DNA of 64,000 nt from Nomia melanderi (taxonomy: Eukaryota > Arthropoda > Insecta > Hymenoptera > Halictidae), in assembly GCF_051020985.1 (NCBI RefSeq), contig NC_135008.1, forward strand, positions 1,860,001-1,924,000. The letters are read 5' to 3'. The notes below the pieces were generated by a model, which was not told where the DNA came from, searched no databases, and saw only the letters and a program-made list of their open reading frames with translations. Positions 1 to 12,607 of this stretch are shown here, piece by piece (the first letter of the stretch is position 1; each line of letters starts with the position of its first letter). A program made the position numbers and the translations under genes.

Positions 1-104
1 CGTCCCTCTCCTGCCTGCCGACCACTCTCCTCCGCGGTGGCTCGTCTATCGCGAACGGAATCTGTCGCCCTGTTCGCGCTTCGTTTCTATGGATCCGTTG
101 GTAT

Positions 105-184
105 TTAACCATTTGCACTCGAGAAGTGACTCTCAGTCACCGCTTGATTTGGTATATCAGAATTATGAAGTCTCACGCTTAATA
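105..184 (-). mobile_element. Family A TTAA MITE, truncated
   Basis: Starts TTAACCATTTGCACTCGAG and continues with the GTGACTCTCAGTCACC segment of family A. The other end is missing; a family C fragment begins next at 185. Confidence 0.6.
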
Positions 185-290
185 TTAACCCTTTGAACTT
201 TGTAGGCTTCAATATTGCACCAGTAATAATATTAAATATTTGAATGAATCTGAAAGAAACTATCCCAAAATTATTCGATTTTCCACACAT
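185..290 (+). mobile_element. Family C TTAA MITE, 5' half
   Basis: Begins TTAACCCTTTGAACTTTGTA and matches the first half of the full copy at 10764-10989, up to the TTTTCCACACAT segment. Confidence 0.65.
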
Positions 291-340
291 ATTGAATATT
301 GTAACAAATCTGTGAAGGAACTGAAAATAATCTGTTACAA

Positions 341-543
341 TTTTCGAAGGGATTACATACTGTACAGTCAGTAAAGTCTAGATTATTCTGCTAGGTTCTT
401 CAGCTACAATTATTCAGTATTAAAAATATTCCACTGCAACTATTTTTCGAAGGGATTACATACTGTACAGTTAATAAAGTCTAGATCATTCTGCTAGATT
501 CTTCAGTCACAATTATTCAGTATTGAAAATATTCTACTGCAAC
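341..543. repeat. Tandem duplication, 103-bp unit x2
   Basis: Two near-identical copies (341-443 and 444-543), each starting TTTTCGAAGGGATTACATAC and ending near CTGCAAC. They differ at a few positions only. Confidence 0.85.
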
Positions 544-643
544 CATTACAAACACTCAACCAACATCAAGAACATCAAAATCGAATTACAATAAAAACCG
601 TTCCAGTCACCATAAACACTACTAAATCAATTACAACTACAAA

Positions 644-704
644 GAATCAAATAATCAAATAATCAAATAATCAAATAATCAAATAATCAAATAATCAAAT
701 AATC
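644..704. repeat. Microsatellite (AATCAAAT)n
   Basis: About 7.6 copies of an 8-bp unit. Confidence 0.95.
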
Positions 705-836
705 CGAAAACAGTAAGGAACCAAACCGATTCCGCGAGAAATCTGACATCCCTCCACAGTCGAAATAAACATTTAACCCCTCGAACTCTGACAAAGGAAA
801 AGAAGACAATCCGCCCGCGACAGTCCATCTACGCCA

Positions 837-873
837 CAACCAACCAACCAACCAACCAACCAACCAACCAACC
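837..873. repeat. Microsatellite (CCAA)n
   Basis: About nine copies of a 4-bp unit, followed by related CCGA units. Confidence 0.95.
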
Positions 874-1654
874 GACCGATCGACCGGCGTCGTTGGCTCG
901 TCTTTCGGTAACGAGACCGGCACACGAGTAAATGGCACGTAGGCACGAGGAAGTCGAAAGGGCCGCATTATAGGCGGCCCCCGAGGTCTCCTCGAATATG
1001 CCAGGAGAGAAATTGAAGGGGGAGACCGCACGGCGGTGCATCGAGCCGGCGGAGAGCAACGGGAAGGAGGGCGGCGGAAAGAGGGAGGAAGGGGGACGCG
1101 GCGGGGTGGTCGGTCGGTAATCGATGCTCAGCGCCAATTAGTAAAACCACCCTGCGTCGAACTGCTTTAAACCGGTTCACGGAGCAACGCACGCCAGGAA
1201 CCGAGAGAGCTCTCTCCGATCGATTCCCTGAGAGACTCCTTCGCCGAGAGAGCCTGATCCTGCTGCGATCCGCGCCGTTCATCCGCAGTCGAGGATTAGG
1301 GGACGGGCACCGAACCGATACGCCTCGTTCTCTCGCGTCTGCCGGGACGCGACGTTTACGGGTCGAGGACGAGAAGCAGGCTGGAAACCGGGGAAGAACC
1401 ACGGAACGAAGAAGGAAAGGTGTGCTTCGTTCGGTAGGTAGAATCGGGAGAACGGAATCGATCGGCGAAACCGTCGGTGTAAAGTACTCCGATTGTCACG
1501 AGCACTTTTGAGTGTATGCTGAGTTTTTCGAAGGACCACCCAATGTTGGGACTAAACGACTGATTCACTGATAGCTCAGCTGATTCTAAACTGATTCTGA
1601 TTGAAGCTGAGCTGATTCTCACCTACTTCTGACTTGAAAGAAAATAGTTCTCTT

Positions 1655-1758
1655 CCTCGATGCATGTGAGATTTCTTAATTCAATCTGAGAAAATGTCGT
1701 CTGTATTAGAAAATATTTCATATTCCCCGTGAAAAACTTCTGGAGTGCAAAGGGCTAA
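1655..1758 (-). mobile_element. Family A MITE remnant
   Basis: Ends GAAAAACTTCTGGAGTGCAA then AGGGCTAA, the reverse of the family A start. The opposite end is not recognisable. Confidence 0.5.
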
Positions 1759-2549
1759 ATTATATCGAACGCTACAGTTCTAGCTTTAAATCATTTCTCA
1801 TTAGTTACACGACTAACAATATTGCATAACAGAATCCTCTTTATCTCATCAAAATTATTAGAAAAATTATTAAAAATAATCAACCGGATTAAGGGTTTCC
1901 CTGTGAGCGACAGTTTCGTCGTCTAGGCAGGTGCGCGAGCTGCGCAGGGCCGATCATGGCTGTTTAAAAATGTAACCGGTCTATTTGCTTAAAAGCGTGC
2001 CCCGGCCGCCTTTTTCATCCGTCGCCTGACTATTTCACGAGGCAATCCGCTTCCGCGCGAACCGATACTGGTTCAGACGCCGCGACTGCCTCTCTCTTTC
2101 CCTCCGTTTCTCACTCTCTCTCTGTCCCTGTCCCGCCGCCCCCGTGCCCCCAGGAGGATTAAATCGCGTCTCATCCACCGGCCCCGGTCGATATCCAACT
2201 CGGCTACCGATGGAAGAACGTTGACCAGGAGACGAAACTTCGCAAGGATACACTTTCCGCACGTATCCCTCCTGCGCGCGCACTCGCGCGACCCCTATAT
2301 ACGGGCGGACGGTTTAAGTAGGACAGCAGAACGACACTGGCCGCGAGCGGATCGAGAGTGGATGCTGCGCGCCACCCTCGCCGAAATCTGCCGCCGCGGT
2401 GCAGTTACATGGAACAAGCTCCGATCGTTAGACCACTGATGTACAGGCAGCTTTTACTTTTCGAAATTGTGCAAGGTGAATCGGGAAGTTATAGAGAAAT
2501 ATGGAATTCGCTTGGAATGTTGAATTTTGAGGGGTGGAATATAGTTTAG

Positions 2550-2830
2550 ATGGTAGGCTTTGAAAGTTGAACTTGGAAGATTCAGGTGGAGTTTGGGAAT
2601 TTAATTATATTTGAGATGTTAGGTTTGGAAAGTTGAACTTGGAAGATTCATGTAGATTTTGGGAATTTAATTATATTTTGGGGGTTGGGCTTGGAAAGTT
2701 GAACTTGGAAGATTGAAGTAGATTTTGGGAATTGAATTATATTTTGGACGTTAGGCTTGGAAAGTTCAACTTGGAAGATTGATGTAGATTTGAGAATTGA
2801 CCTAAATTTAGGACGCTAAGCCTCGATACT
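2550..2830. repeat. Minisatellite, 66-bp unit, about 4 copies
   Basis: AAAGTT(G/C)AACTTGGAAGATT recurs at 2563, 2629, 2695 and 2761, exactly 66 bp apart, with TTTGGGAATTTAATTATATT between. The last copy is degenerate. Confidence 0.93.
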
Positions 2831-3570
2831 CGAACTCAGAAAGCAGAAGTGAACTCTGCAAGTTCTGAAAGTTGAACTTCAGAATGAAATTTCGAAGTGA
2901 AACTTCTGAAAACATCCAAGTTTTAAAAGGAAACTTATTGTATTTACCACTTAGTTACTCGCGCCGAAGTGAGCGATTGCGCAACTTCTCGATCGCGAAT
3001 TGCAACGCGTGATACAAGCGTTATATCTCGTTTAATTAAAGAAGAACGTAGAATCCGTATCGAACTCTCAACAGATTTCAGCGAAATTCATCCGGTATCG
3101 TTATGACGGGGAGATCGCGGGGAATTCTGCAGTTTCACAATGAAACCGTACAAAACGCGAAGCAACAGGCACGATTACGAGCAAACGTAAACAGACGGTC
3201 GAAGCTGGCGACGATAACGAAGAAGATAAATATTTATAAACAGTCGCCGCGCTCGTGGAATTCGTCCGGTGCCCGTCGACTCTGCCCGACGATCGCGCCG
3301 AGGAGATTAACTTCGATAACTGTCCGAGAAGTATCTCGGATGGAGTTCGGGCAACGCGTCCGTTCATTACCGGTTGTTTCTACTAGTTGCGGACACCGGA
3401 GGGAGGCCGCGGTGTTATCTGTTCTTCGACTCTGTTATTCTCCGCTATCGGTGCGAAAACAATGCCAATTACTAAAATTAATACCAACGGAACTGGTTAC
3501 TTCGGACAAACGTGATCGAAATGGATCTGACAGCTCAGAGAATCGAAAAAAACGACTTTCAACGACTTTT

Positions 3571-3606
3571 AAATGAATTTAGAATTTCCCTTCAAAACAT
3601 AATTCG
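3571..3606 (+). repeat. 36-bp dispersed repeat, copy 1
   Basis: Identical over 36 bases to 32558-32593, starting AAATGAATTTAGAATTTCCC. The flanks diverge immediately on both sides. Confidence 0.85.
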
Positions 3607-3739
3607 TAACTGTTCTGCAATGAAGCGTGACTTAAGGATTCTACGATGGATAGACACGTTTATCAACTCTTCAACCTAATGGAAGACTACGTTGATCCTT
3701 GGAATCTCTCGACCGAATATTACAATTATAGAGTTATAA

Positions 3740-3913
3740 TTAACCCCTTGGCTACGAGAGTTTCGTGTCAATCAGGAAAGCGTATTAAAACCATGAATTG
3801 AACTAAATATCTAAAATAATCAGATTTATGTAATATGACTAATAGATGTAATAGTTGAATTAGCTATGGGTGCTAGCAGTACGGAAACAATATTGACAGT
3901 AGCCAAGGGTTGA
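3740..3913 (+). mobile_element. Family D TTAA MITE (174 bp)
   Basis: Starts TTAACCCCTTGGCTACGAGA and ends CAGTAGCCAAGGGTTGA, giving imperfect terminal inverted repeats. The right target site has decayed from TTAA to TTGA. There is no coding capacity. Confidence 0.7.
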
Positions 3914-4849
3914 AGAATAATTAATTAACAAACTCCGTCGATAGAACTAAAATCAAACTTACAAATCGGCCGTCAATAATCAAAAACAACTTCCACCAAC
4001 TTCAGTACGTCAATAACGGCTTCGCTCCCGAAATTCGCGTGATTTTAATCAAACGGTTATAACGCGAGGACACTCGTCCCCGATCGCGGCGTCCCAATCA
4101 GTCCCAGCTGATGCTGAAATCCGTCGATTCCAGCCGGGCGGCGTTCGTCGGCGGCGCCGTGCCTCGAATCTCTTCCGGGCTTCCTCGAGGAATAATCCTC
4201 TCAGGAATATTCGTATCGGGTGGCGGTCGTAGCCGGCGTCGTCGTTATCGCGGCACGGTAACGATCGTCGGCGTTAAAGTCGCTAGAGTGAAAAGGGCGA
4301 GGAACAGAGGAGAGAAACCGGAGAAAGAGCGCCGGGGCGAGAACTCGAGGGGCTGGACGAGGACGGAGACAGAGGAAACGGAGGAAAGCCGAGCGAGGAA
4401 GGGAGAGACGGCGGCCGCCGCGCGCGGAGGATCGGAATGCAAGAGGAAGACAGGGAACAGAGGGGCAGGAACTCTCGTCGAGAAAGAGAAAGGGCTGCTC
4501 TACACCCCCCCGTATATAGGTGTGTCTGGCAGAGACCTCTTCCGCGGGGGAATGTTAATTAATTAGCGTTGCGGCATCGATCACGCCCGTTACTTTGCAC
4601 CGGTGCGCGCCCAACGTCGACGCCGGCAGAGAGCGTCGTCCTCGTCGTCCTCGCCGACACCGCCTGCCGCCTTCATTACCCGTCAACCCAGCCCCGGTAA
4701 TGGCAGGCTACGCGGAGCCACTAACCCCGGCTACCCGAGTCCGCCTGGCGAAACCACTTGCCTTCCGCCATCGAAAGCGCCACTGGTCAACTACCTTCCA
4801 CTGGAACACTCTGACACAGAGGTTCGCAAACTTGTTCGGCTTGTGTGCT

Positions 4850-5375
4850 CGTTTTTAGGAGATAGTGGGCAGCCTGGGATCTTTGGCACGGTGATCGGTT
4901 CATCTATGATTTGGGGACTGGGAGTTTGTTATATAGAGGGGTGATAACTTGTTTAGTGTCTTCTTATTTAGGAGAAGCTAGTAGGTAGCTTGGCAGCTTT
5001 GATACGTCGATCGGTTCATTAATGATTTGGATACTGGAAGCTTGTAATATAGAGGGTTGCTAACTTCTTTAGCTAGTCTTCTCTTTTAGGAAAAGAAGCT
5101 ACTAGGCAGCTTTGACACGTTGATAAGGTCATCAATGATTTGAATACTGGAAGCTTGTAATATAGAAGGTTGCTAACTTGTTTAGCTAGCGTCTTCTTCT
5201 TTAGGAAAAGAAGCTACTAGGCAGCTTGGCGAGCTTTGTTACGTTGATAAAGTCATCAATAATTGGGATATTACCAGCTTGTAACATAGAGGCCTGGTAA
5301 TTTTTGATACGTTGATCGGTTCACGAACGATTTGATAGTAGAAGCTTCTAATATAGAAGTTCACTAACTTATTCA
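4850..5375. repeat. Degenerate minisatellite, unit about 113-124 bp, four copies plus a partial
   Basis: The landmark CTTGTAATATAGAG (variants) recurs near 4924, 5041, 5154, 5278 and 5345. Each unit also carries TTAGGAAAAGAAGCTACTAG and GATACGTTGATC-like segments. Confidence 0.85.
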
Positions 5376-6473
5376 TCCTACCACCCTTAATTCAAGAAAA
5401 AGAAGTTACCAACAGTCCCCTTGCAACATCGAATAAAGTGAATAAACAGAACTGCTCCGTCATCGCTCCTTTGAGAACCACTGTTCTAATCCCATCGTCG
5501 TGGCTCTCTATTTCCTATCGACAAAACTGTCGATGGTGTCCCGGCGCGGCTGATGTTTCGGTGAATTTCTGGGACGGCAAGCACCGGCGGAATTTCAACT
5601 TTTCCGGGATGCCGGGGAAATCGGTCAGTGGACGAATCGATCGTGGAGCGTGGTAGGACCGATTTACGCTCGAGTCGATTAAAAAGTTCGGGACGAATTA
5701 GAAAACGAAAGAGGACGGTCAACAACGTTCTCCTGTACCGATGCCTGTGCGTCTATCCCGGTGGATACTGTTTCCCAATATCGACGATCCGACCGAAGTG
5801 AAAAGAAGGGAACGCTGTATTTGTCTTCGGCGAAGTTCCAAGGACCGTCGCGAAGAAGTCACGGCCGGGAGAAGTTCTTGCGAACAGCGAACGGGGCTGA
5901 GATATTAGCCCTCCGAGTCTCTTTGAATTACAGCGTGAGAAGCCCGAGGTCGGCGGACCGTTTTTTCCCCGTGAAGATTTGTGTCAGCCGGTAGCTGCCT
6001 CCGGTATCTGGGGCTCGGAACCACCCACCTCGATATCTTCGTCTCGTCCACCCACACGTGGAACACTCCCTTGGCATACACCGCCGACCAAAAATATCGA
6101 ACCGGACGGATCGACGTCGCCTAGCCGTGAAACACTCGACGAATCCAGCGAACAATCGTTTTGGCGCGTTCCTGTGTAATAGTTATTCGAACAGTTAACC
6201 CTTTATGAACCGAATTTTTGTTTACGATTGTAACAAAATCTATGCAGTACAAAGTTACTTCGAAACGAACGGAAATTAGAATAAACTGTGCAAGCTCTCG
6301 TTCGAAAGTGCTCGATCGCGTTTGTAATCATTTGCAAGTTCCTTAGGTTCTTCGATAAGGACCATCGTTTAGAGGTGGATTAAGTTTTACGCGAACCTTC
6401 AAATTTCGTGTAATATGTATTGTATATTATGTAATGAATTGTAATATAAGAAATGTACGATTTTGGTTGATCA
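5376..6473. other. Intron: CpG-rich tract, no gene seen
   Basis: CpG-rich at about 5450-6180, followed by a lone TTAACCCTTTATGAACC end at 6195. Nothing else is supported. Confidence 0.5.
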
Positions 6474-6662
6474 GTGGACGAAGGTTCTCAGGAATGTACA
6501 AAAGCTTCAACAGACGAAACTAAATGATTTATCAATCGCTTAATCAATAGAAAAAAGGAAACTGTGCAGATCTCTATATGTTCGAGTAATTAACTCGTTT
6601 GCCTGGTCTTCCAAATATGAACATTTCATCTCGCAGAATGTCGACAGTCGGCAAAGGGTTAA
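6474..6662 (+). mobile_element. Family B TTAA MITE, decayed left end
   Basis: The body carries the AAGCTTCAACAGACGAAACT and CCAAATATGAACATTTCATC segments typical of B, and ends GTCGGCAAAGGGTTAA. The left terminus is degenerate. Confidence 0.7.
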
Positions 6663-7110
6663 ATTTTGTTTTAGAGATTGTAGCCTCTGCTTCGCACCTG
6701 GGATTCGTTTCACGGCTTGTCCCGGCTCGTCGCGACGAGTTGAATAAGAATTCAGATCAGCGAACCCCTTTTTCCAGAACGCGATTCGGGGATACTTAAA
6801 CGGCCGGACGAATGTTTTATTCACGGGAGCCGAGCGGATCGCTTAGCCTTTTGACCTTCGCCGAGCGAATTAACGCGTTTTGTGCCGCGGGCATGTTCGA
6901 GTGTGTCTCGGACTCGCGTTGGGCCACGTTTATTGTACTCGTTGGAAACGTTCATAAAATATAGCTTACAACATTTGTAACAATTCGAAAACAATGGGAA
7001 AGACGACGAAGGGGTAATGTGTAATTATGAAAATTATATACTGTCAATCGGTCAGTTTCGCAATAAACGTAGACAGAATAAGCATCTGATCCTCTTCTTC
7101 TGATAGATGA
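6663..7110. other. Intron, nothing recognised
   Basis: Moderately CpG-rich, then AT-rich sequence; no repeat or exon signal stands out. Confidence 0.4.
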
Positions 7111-7310
7111 TTAACCCTTTGCACTCGGAAGGTTTTCACTAGAAATATTTTAACATTTTCTGATGAGATGAAAACGATATTTCGTAAAACTAACTCGCAG
7201 AGAAATCATAAGGTACATTGAGGAACAAAGCTATTTTATTTCAATATTTCTCAAATTGATGCGTCATATGAGGTATAATATTAAATATCAAATTTTATGG
7301 TTTTACTCTT
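7111..7310 (+). mobile_element. Family A TTAA MITE, right end missing
   Basis: Starts TTAACCCTTTGCACTCGGAA and runs through TTTTCACTAGAAATATTT and ATATTAAATATCAAATTTTA. The terminal inverted repeat on the right is lost. Confidence 0.8.
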
Positions 7311-8104
7311 TTTAATTCTTTGGGATTTTGATTTCTGGACGAGCTAGTTGCGAATATTTATCTTTTATCATGGAGATTTATGTTTCTTTATATCGATCGC
7401 GCGTATGAACGATTTCTATCGCTGTTCGGGAAAATTGATTTTCCGCTCTGAATATCTGTAACTTCTTTCTCGTTTCATATGGACGATTATCGGCGAAAGA
7501 AACACGTTTCGAGTAGATACCTACCCCAATTCCAGATGAATCCCATCGAAATCGCGTACGTGCTCGAAGCCTATCGCTGTTAATCAGAGACGCGGGAAAA
7601 GACGTCGATCTCGGGGTTTGTTTGGCCACGGTATTATTCGACCGGATGATATCAAACGCGTCGATATCGGCGAGCTCTAATTTGTAATCCCGTTAGTTTG
7701 TAATGTCGTTACCCGGGTACTAGATACGCTCGAGTCTATTCAAATATTGATCTCGATAGTTCGTAACCCGGGCGCGCGATGCTCGAACCCGAGTTCCGAT
7801 GGCCGCGAGCGAGCGAACGAACGACGCGACAGTTCCGCCGTTGTTCTGACAGTTTACGTCAACATTGTTTCGCGGGTCTGTCGAAGAAAGTTACACAGGA
7901 ATTTCTTCCCTCGGAAACTTTATTCCCGCCGCCTTTGGTAATCGCTCGCCGTTGGACGATCATTTTCATGCGACGACACTTCAACGCGTTAAGCGTCGTG
8001 TAAGTCCTTACTATGCGCTTCAATTTAATTTCACGAATAACCGGATCAATTGAATATCATTATATTACATCGTAATTCATCGATAATTCATCCCTTGTTC
8101 CATA
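7311..8104. other. Intron, CpG-rich core
   Basis: CpG-rich between about 7480 and 8000. No exon, RNA gene or repeat could be supported. Confidence 0.4.
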
Positions 8105-8342
8105 TTAACCCTCTGCACCCGAGGGGTGCCTCTCACTCAATTGATTTCATACAGTAAAACTATAAAATTTGATACTTAATATCAAACTTCGTACAACGCA
8201 TCAATTTGAGAAATATTCAAACAAACTAGCTTTGTCCCTCGACGTACGTGTGATTTCTCTTCAAGCTAGTTTCACAAAATATCCTCTCCATCTCATCAGA
8301 AGTTAAAATACTTCTGAAAAACTTCCGAGTGCAAAGGGTTAA
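8105..8342 (-). mobile_element. Family A TTAA MITE, full length (238 bp)
   Basis: Both ends are present: TTAACCCTCTGCACCCGAGG on the left and CTTCCGAGTGCAAAGGGTTAA-type on the right. It is flanked by TTAA on both sides and is non-coding. Confidence 0.88.
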
Positions 8343-9520
8343 ATTAGTACACATTTAAAACTCCATCTCAAACATTAAGCACCAACTTCCAAGCAATACC
8401 ACAATCTCCAAACCGTTCCTGAAACCAACGTCCACAAGAGATCCCCTATCGCTGACCCATCATCGCACCTAAATCGAAGGTTCGCCAAGGTTCCTCGGCT
8501 CGGCACGTACAAGACGTCCTCCGCGACAAAACAGCACGACCGGTCCCGGGACGTCACCTCTGACCCAGATGAGCCTCGGCGCGCGCGGGCGAGCGCGAGG
8601 TTCACACGGACACGTAACACGAGGCACTAGACGACGGCGGACTACAGCTCGCGGCCCCGGTCGCATTAGCCGAGACGATATTCTGAATTATGCTTAGCGC
8701 TGGCCGCGGCAGCCTCGTTTATTAACGGCTCGCGGTGCTTCCTGATTGGCGAGACGTCCCGAGGAGGACGGGGCCGCGGCGACGGAGGAAACGACCAGCC
8801 GTTTTCTATCGTTTTTCAGCCCCCGGCTGAACCATAAGTTCGCCCGTATCGCGTCATGTTGCATTAGCGGGGCGACGATGTGGCACGCCGTCCTCGGGGC
8901 TTCTTCCTCCGTTTCGCGTCCTGGCATCCAACCCCCGACTCGACCCGTTTCCAACCACCCTTCGACCCCCGCGCCCCGCCCCGCACCGCGCTGGCCCGTC
9001 AAGCCGACTCGAATCGTCGCCTTCTCCCTGCGACATCCTCGGCCACCCCCTCTTCGCCGGCGCCCATGACATTACCGCTCGTTCCCACCCTTCATCGAGT
9101 CCCTGACTCGATATGCATGTCCTTCGTGCTACTTCTGTCACCGCGTTTCGCTCCGGTTCGCTCGAAGGCCTCGCCACCCCTTTTTCCTTCTCATCCTTAA
9201 CGCTGGGTTCATGGAACCTCCTCGACGCTGGAACGCTCGAACTGACCTTTTAACACTTTGCGAGAGACATCGGTGTGTGGTCGAGGCTTTGGATTGCGTA
9301 TCAATTTAGGTAGGAGTTTTGATGCTTTCACGGCCTGGGTTGTTGCGTTCATTTCTGGCTTTCTGGAGAGAGCCGTGTCCACTAGGAATTTTATCCCAAC
9401 GTTTACAGTAAAGTGTTAATTGTTTCTTGAAGTGTCTGTATCTTCGTGATTGTAAGTGAAGCGATTGTAACGGTGTTACGGTGTAGCGAAGTTATTTGTG
9501 TATTATATACATAATACTAT
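8343..9520. other. Intron, strongly CpG-rich island at 8470-9200
   Basis: Several overlapping open frames exist in both strands because stops are rare in GC-rich DNA. None shows a domain or splice support. Confidence 0.5.
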
Positions 9521-9661
9521 TTAACCCTTTGACGAAGATTCTTTGAAATATAGAAAACCGTCAGATGAAGCTGAATTGTATATCGATTGCTTAGACAACT
9601 GGAAAAAAACTATATATTCTGTTGTTTTAGTAATTAAATGCCGACATCCGCAAAGGGTTAA
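9521..9661 (+). mobile_element. Family B TTAA MITE (141 bp)
   Basis: Starts TTAACCCTTTGACGAAGATT and ends GCCGACATCCGCAAAGGGTTAA-type. TTAA flanks both sides. It is shorter than the B copy at 49497, so it carries an internal deletion. Confidence 0.85.
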
Positions 9662-10763
9662 TATTCGTTCATTACATACTCCGCAACTGATTACAATTAC
9701 ACCTCATACTTTCAGAAACATTCACGGCTGTTTTTCATTTTCCCGGATATAACGGTCGAATCACAAAGACACCGGTTCAGCGGCACGTACGGAAGGCACT
9801 ATTCAACCCCCGAAGAATATCAATTCGGATGACACTCGGCTGGCCCGTGAGCCCCCGCGTCTCATATTTTTCCATCAGCCGTTATTCAATGGATTCCGCA
9901 TCCAGCGGCCCCCGGCCGCCGGCGAGATGAATCGTTAAGTCGGAATCGGGGATAAACAGTCGGTCGGTCGACGGCGGGAGACGGGAAGAGAGGATAAACC
10001 GGGGACCTTAGGACGGCGTCGGCGATATTACGGAAGCGGCGGCGGTGTTACTGGCTGCGCCGCTGGTTATATTGGAGACCGTAGAATCGTGCATCTACCG
10101 GGAAGAGGGCGGAGATGGGAGGGCGGAGTAAAGAATTATGCTACGTGCCTCGAGTGTCAAGTCGCGGGGGTGGTTTATGGAAGAGCAGCGGAGGCGAGAG
10201 CGTCAGGAGCCGACTGCTGTCCCTCTCGCCCTCTTCCCTTCGGGTCCCCCTTTCTCTCCGGGCAACGGGAAATGCATCGATGGCCGCTGTACCAGCCAGC
10301 GTCCGAGCTTGCTGCGTTGGCAACTTGTTAGGCGATGGATCCTGGTACGCGAATGTCGACGATGTTTCCGCGGTTAACGATATTTCCATCGAAGCCAAAA
10401 GCGGTTTAGGATTCTGACTGGGAATGACTGAAGTTTAATCGTTTCAAGTTAAAATATTGGGTTCCTCTCGGCGTCGTGTAGAAATAGAGAAACAAGTGCT
10501 GGGAAGAGGTTGAAGGTAGGGTATGAACTTTACTTCTTCTGTGGTTATTAGTATTGTCGATTCTTTTGAGATTTCGTATTCATATTTTTAAGACATCTTT
10601 TTCTTTGGGAGGTATTTAATGAAATTAATCGATTGCGCGAGTAAGTCGACTAACAGTAAATTGGCGATCGAAAGTATCAGAAACCAACAGAAAACTGGCT
10701 GAGAACAAATGAAGATTGATCGAATTCCTCAGGCTCGACGTCGAAGGTCGTCTAATAGTATAA
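9662..10763. other. Intron, CpG-rich at about 9800-10400
   Basis: No gene-like feature is supported. AT-rich sequence follows up to the next MITE. Confidence 0.45.
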
Positions 10764-10989
10764 TTAACCCTTCGAACTCTGTAGGCTCCTGCAGCAGTTA
10801 CAATATTAAATACTTTAATGAATCTTAAAGAAACTACCCTAAGATTATTCGATTCTCCACACATCCAAATGTACTGAGAAGGAAAATAAAAGGAAGGAAT
10901 GTTGCATTTCTAATTTTTGCTATGGATACTACAAAAATTAGTTGCAGTTGCTGATAGATTGCAAAACAGCTTGGAGTGCTAAGGGTTAA
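10764..10989 (+). mobile_element. Family C TTAA MITE, full length (226 bp)
   Basis: Reference copy for family C. It starts TTAACCCTTCGAACTCTGTA and ends CTTGGAGTGCTAAGGGTTAA, with TTAA flanks. The right end read in reverse (CCCTTAGCACTCC) resembles the family A left end, so A and C are related. Confidence 0.88.
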
Positions 10990-12298
10990 TAAGACTGCCC
11001 GACAAAGCGAGGCGCGAATTACAGCGCTAACGCGTCGAAACGGCGAAGCTCTCGCCTTGGCCGACAAAATGGCTGGGAACGCGGGTAAAATATTTCGCGG
11101 CAAGTAGACCGCAAGAAATCTTAATTGAAGTCGCTGGAAGGGTCCCATCCGGGCCGTGTATTTTCGGGGTTGGACGCGGATCCGCGCGGCGTGAATGGCC
11201 GAGGCGCCTCGGCCGGATTCCGATCGGGAGGAGGAACGGCTGAGCGCGAGCGCGAGCGCGCCACGCTGAATTGGCTCGGAACAGAGAAATCTATTCTGAC
11301 CGCGGGGCCCTCGCGATACGCTAATATAGTATGCTTCGCAGATGCTAAGAATGGCGCGAGGAGTGCCGACGCGCTCGCGCGCGTCTTCGTTTGCTCCCTT
11401 TCTTATGCGATCCGCTCTGAATTCAGCCGCGACGCGGACTTAATCTTCGCGTTAGCAATTTAGTGCTTGGTTACTCGATTTTCTGCGAGCTTCGCTTTCT
11501 ATTTGCGTGGGCCTGAAATACTCTGGTGCATTAATAAAGTTTGTATTATCCGGGTTATACCGAAACGACGGTCATCCGGGTTAATTGTAGTTTTACATGA
11601 ATCATCTCTAATAAGCAACAGGTCTTATTCCCTTCTAATAACATATCTGAAGAATAACATTCTACGCTTGCACCATATTTCATTCAAATTTCATTCAAAT
11701 TCCCGCAACACCGTTTACTTCAACGTACACAGTGAGCGAACTTCAATCCCCGAATACAACTGCATCAGAATTTCACTGCGCAACAATGAATCTTCCGCAT
11801 AAAATAAACCTCCGCGGCGAGTTAATCGAGAATACGTTATCGTCGAGACCGAGTCTGTAGCCGGTAGTTCCGGTCACACGACTCACCCTGTATATCGCGA
11901 GCGGAGAGCTGTCGCGGCGACAGGGAAACGTCGGGACGACGCGGGAAGAATATGCCTGGCGCAATGAGAATGGATGGGGAATTTTTGTAACGTGTGCACG
12001 CGGAACAAACACGCCGCGGTACATTTAAAAGGGCGCTGCTATTAGACGCGGAGATTCGAGTCCGCGTCCGCGAGAGTAATGGAAAGCTCCATAAAGCCCG
12101 GATGCGACGGGACGCGTGAAACAAAACCGGCAGGGGAAAAAAACAGGGGGCGGAGAAAAATGTCGCAGCCCGACAGGAAATTTCGGCGGACACGTGAACC
12201 GTGTTCACCGGGTTTACCGATTTTTCCGAAATCGTCACCCTTTATTTTTCATCGTCACGGCGTTGCGGTTTCCATCTGCTTGCCCCTCATTTCATTAT

Positions 12299-12340
12299 TT
12301 AACACTGAAACCACCGAGCAGTTCGATCGACTTTTGAAAA
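12299..12340 (+). mobile_element. Family E MITE end fragment
   Basis: TTAACACTGAAACCACCGAG resembles the family E terminus; the rest is not recognisable. Confidence 0.4.
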
Positions 12341-12589
12341 TTTTGTTATAGAAATTCTGAGAGTGCTACTGAAACTCTGAGAGTTATAGAAATTCTTGAG
12401 TACAACTCAATGCCACGGAGGCCAATAAGAATAATTGTAAATTAGAATAACTGTAAATAGAATTTGGAGATTTCAAATGATTTCAGATTCGATCGAATTG
12501 GATAGGTTATTCGCATAATTTCACACGACGGTAAGCGACACAAGACAATAATGTCCAATGTCGAATCGAGTAGCGCGAATGTGTCATCT

Positions 12590-12607
12590 CCCGAGTGCAA
12601 AGGGTTA
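12590..12607. mobile_element. Family A MITE solo end
   Basis: CCCGAGTGCAAAGGGTTA, a terminal inverted repeat without a body. Confidence 0.5.

Larger units (their letters stand above)
544..2549. other. Intron: microsatellites and CpG-rich islands, no gene seen
   Basis: Holds two microsatellites, a family C end at 773-795, a family A remnant, and CpG-rich stretches at about 880-1560 and 1900-2450. Open frames here lack splice support or recognisable domains. Confidence 0.5.
2838..4849. other. Intron: one D element and a CpG-rich island, no gene seen
   Basis: Contains the D-type MITE, the first copy of a 36-bp dispersed repeat, and a GC-rich tract at about 4030-4850. Long open frames in the tract reflect composition and match nothing I recognise. 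Confidence 0.5.

Noticed and set aside
2550..2830. Regular repeats considered as a CRISPR array
   Set aside because: The 66-bp unit is continuous with no unique spacers, and the context is an animal intron.
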